From: Bacteroidales bacterium
GTDB taxonomy: Bacteria > Bacteroidota > Bacteroidia > Bacteroidales > Muribaculaceae
Length of the DNA stretch: 13,890 nucleotides
Direction of reading: 5' to 3'
Assembly: GCA_004557195.1 (NCBI GenBank)
Contig: SFER01000041.1
Coordinates: 1 to 13,890, forward strand
Positions 13,791 to 13,890 of this stretch are shown here, one piece after another; positions within the stretch are counted from its first letter, which is position 1, and the number at the start of each line of letters is the position of its first letter. The notes under the pieces were generated by a model. It saw only the letters and a program-made list of their open reading frames with translations. It did not search any database and was not told the DNA's origin. The translations under genes were made by a program, and so were the position numbers.

Positions 13791-13822
13791 CAAATTTAAC
13801 ACCCTCGCTCCATTCCGCAAAA
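13791..13822 (-). promoter_or_regulatory. strong Bacteroidetes-type promoter of the degraded gene
   Basis: On the minus strand TTTTG (13822-13818) is followed after 19 bases by TAAATTTG (13798-13791), both consensus elements at the same spacing as the tRNA-Ala promoter. Initiation would be near 13785, about 16 bases before the ATG at 13769. Confidence 0.75.
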
Positions 13823-13890
13823 TTATCCCCGGAAAATTCCCCAAATATTTAAGATATCCTTTTGTCATGGGGCTGCTTGCGGTGTGGGGT

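Noticed and set aside
13788..13868. 26-codon minus-strand frame starting MTKGYLKYLGNFPG
   Set aside because: It is too short to judge and its 3' half coincides with the -33/-7 promoter of the degraded gene.

Overview
The window looks like chromosomal DNA from a member of the Bacteroidales, most plausibly a Muribaculaceae-like gut bacterium (family assignment is inference). The reasons are Bacteroidetes-type promoters (-33 TTTG and -7 TAnnTTTG), no clear Shine-Dalgarno sites, lipoproteins with LptC-, DUF4270- and GldE-like neighbours, and a panC/panD locus divergent from a glycogen-synthase-like gene and a DUF4270 lipoprotein gene. Gene content is mostly housekeeping. No phage, insertion sequence or CRISPR array was seen.

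Left part (1-4931, + strand). The first 540 bases hold no convincing protein gene. They contain a roughly 190-nt stretch (111-299) that folds on paper into a long, interrupted rod like 6S RNA, and an isolated 29-bp dyad (361-389). Then come a small four-helix membrane protein gene, coaX (type III pantothenate kinase), a beta-barrel outer membrane protein whose start overlaps the coaX stop, an LptC-like lipoprotein, and a DUF21/CBS/CorC transporter-like protein of the GldE/hemolysin-C type. The last four form a tight co-directional run combining a CoA-pathway kinase with envelope functions.

Middle part. A tRNA-Ala(GGC) gene (5117-5189) has a textbook promoter and a terminator. On the minus strand, from 8240 down to 5500, lie a glycogen-synthase-like single-domain protein lacking the canonical KTGGL motif, a DUF4270 lipoprotein, a hairpin, and a PPC/DUF296-domain protein.

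Right part (8563-13123, + strand). panC, panD, ffh and folD run closely spaced and end in a strong Rho-independent terminator. A secreted CapA/PgsA-type metallophosphatase-like gene follows. coaX, panC and panD supply three steps of CoA synthesis. FolD makes and interconverts the one-carbon folates that PanB, not present here, would use for pantoate.

Far right (13120-13890, - strand). A lipoprotein-like gene of unknown family, richer in A+T than its neighbours, carries a frameshift and a nonsense codon near its 5' end and a second frameshift near its 3' end. It still has an excellent promoter. Its ancestral stop codon overlaps the capA stop tail to tail.
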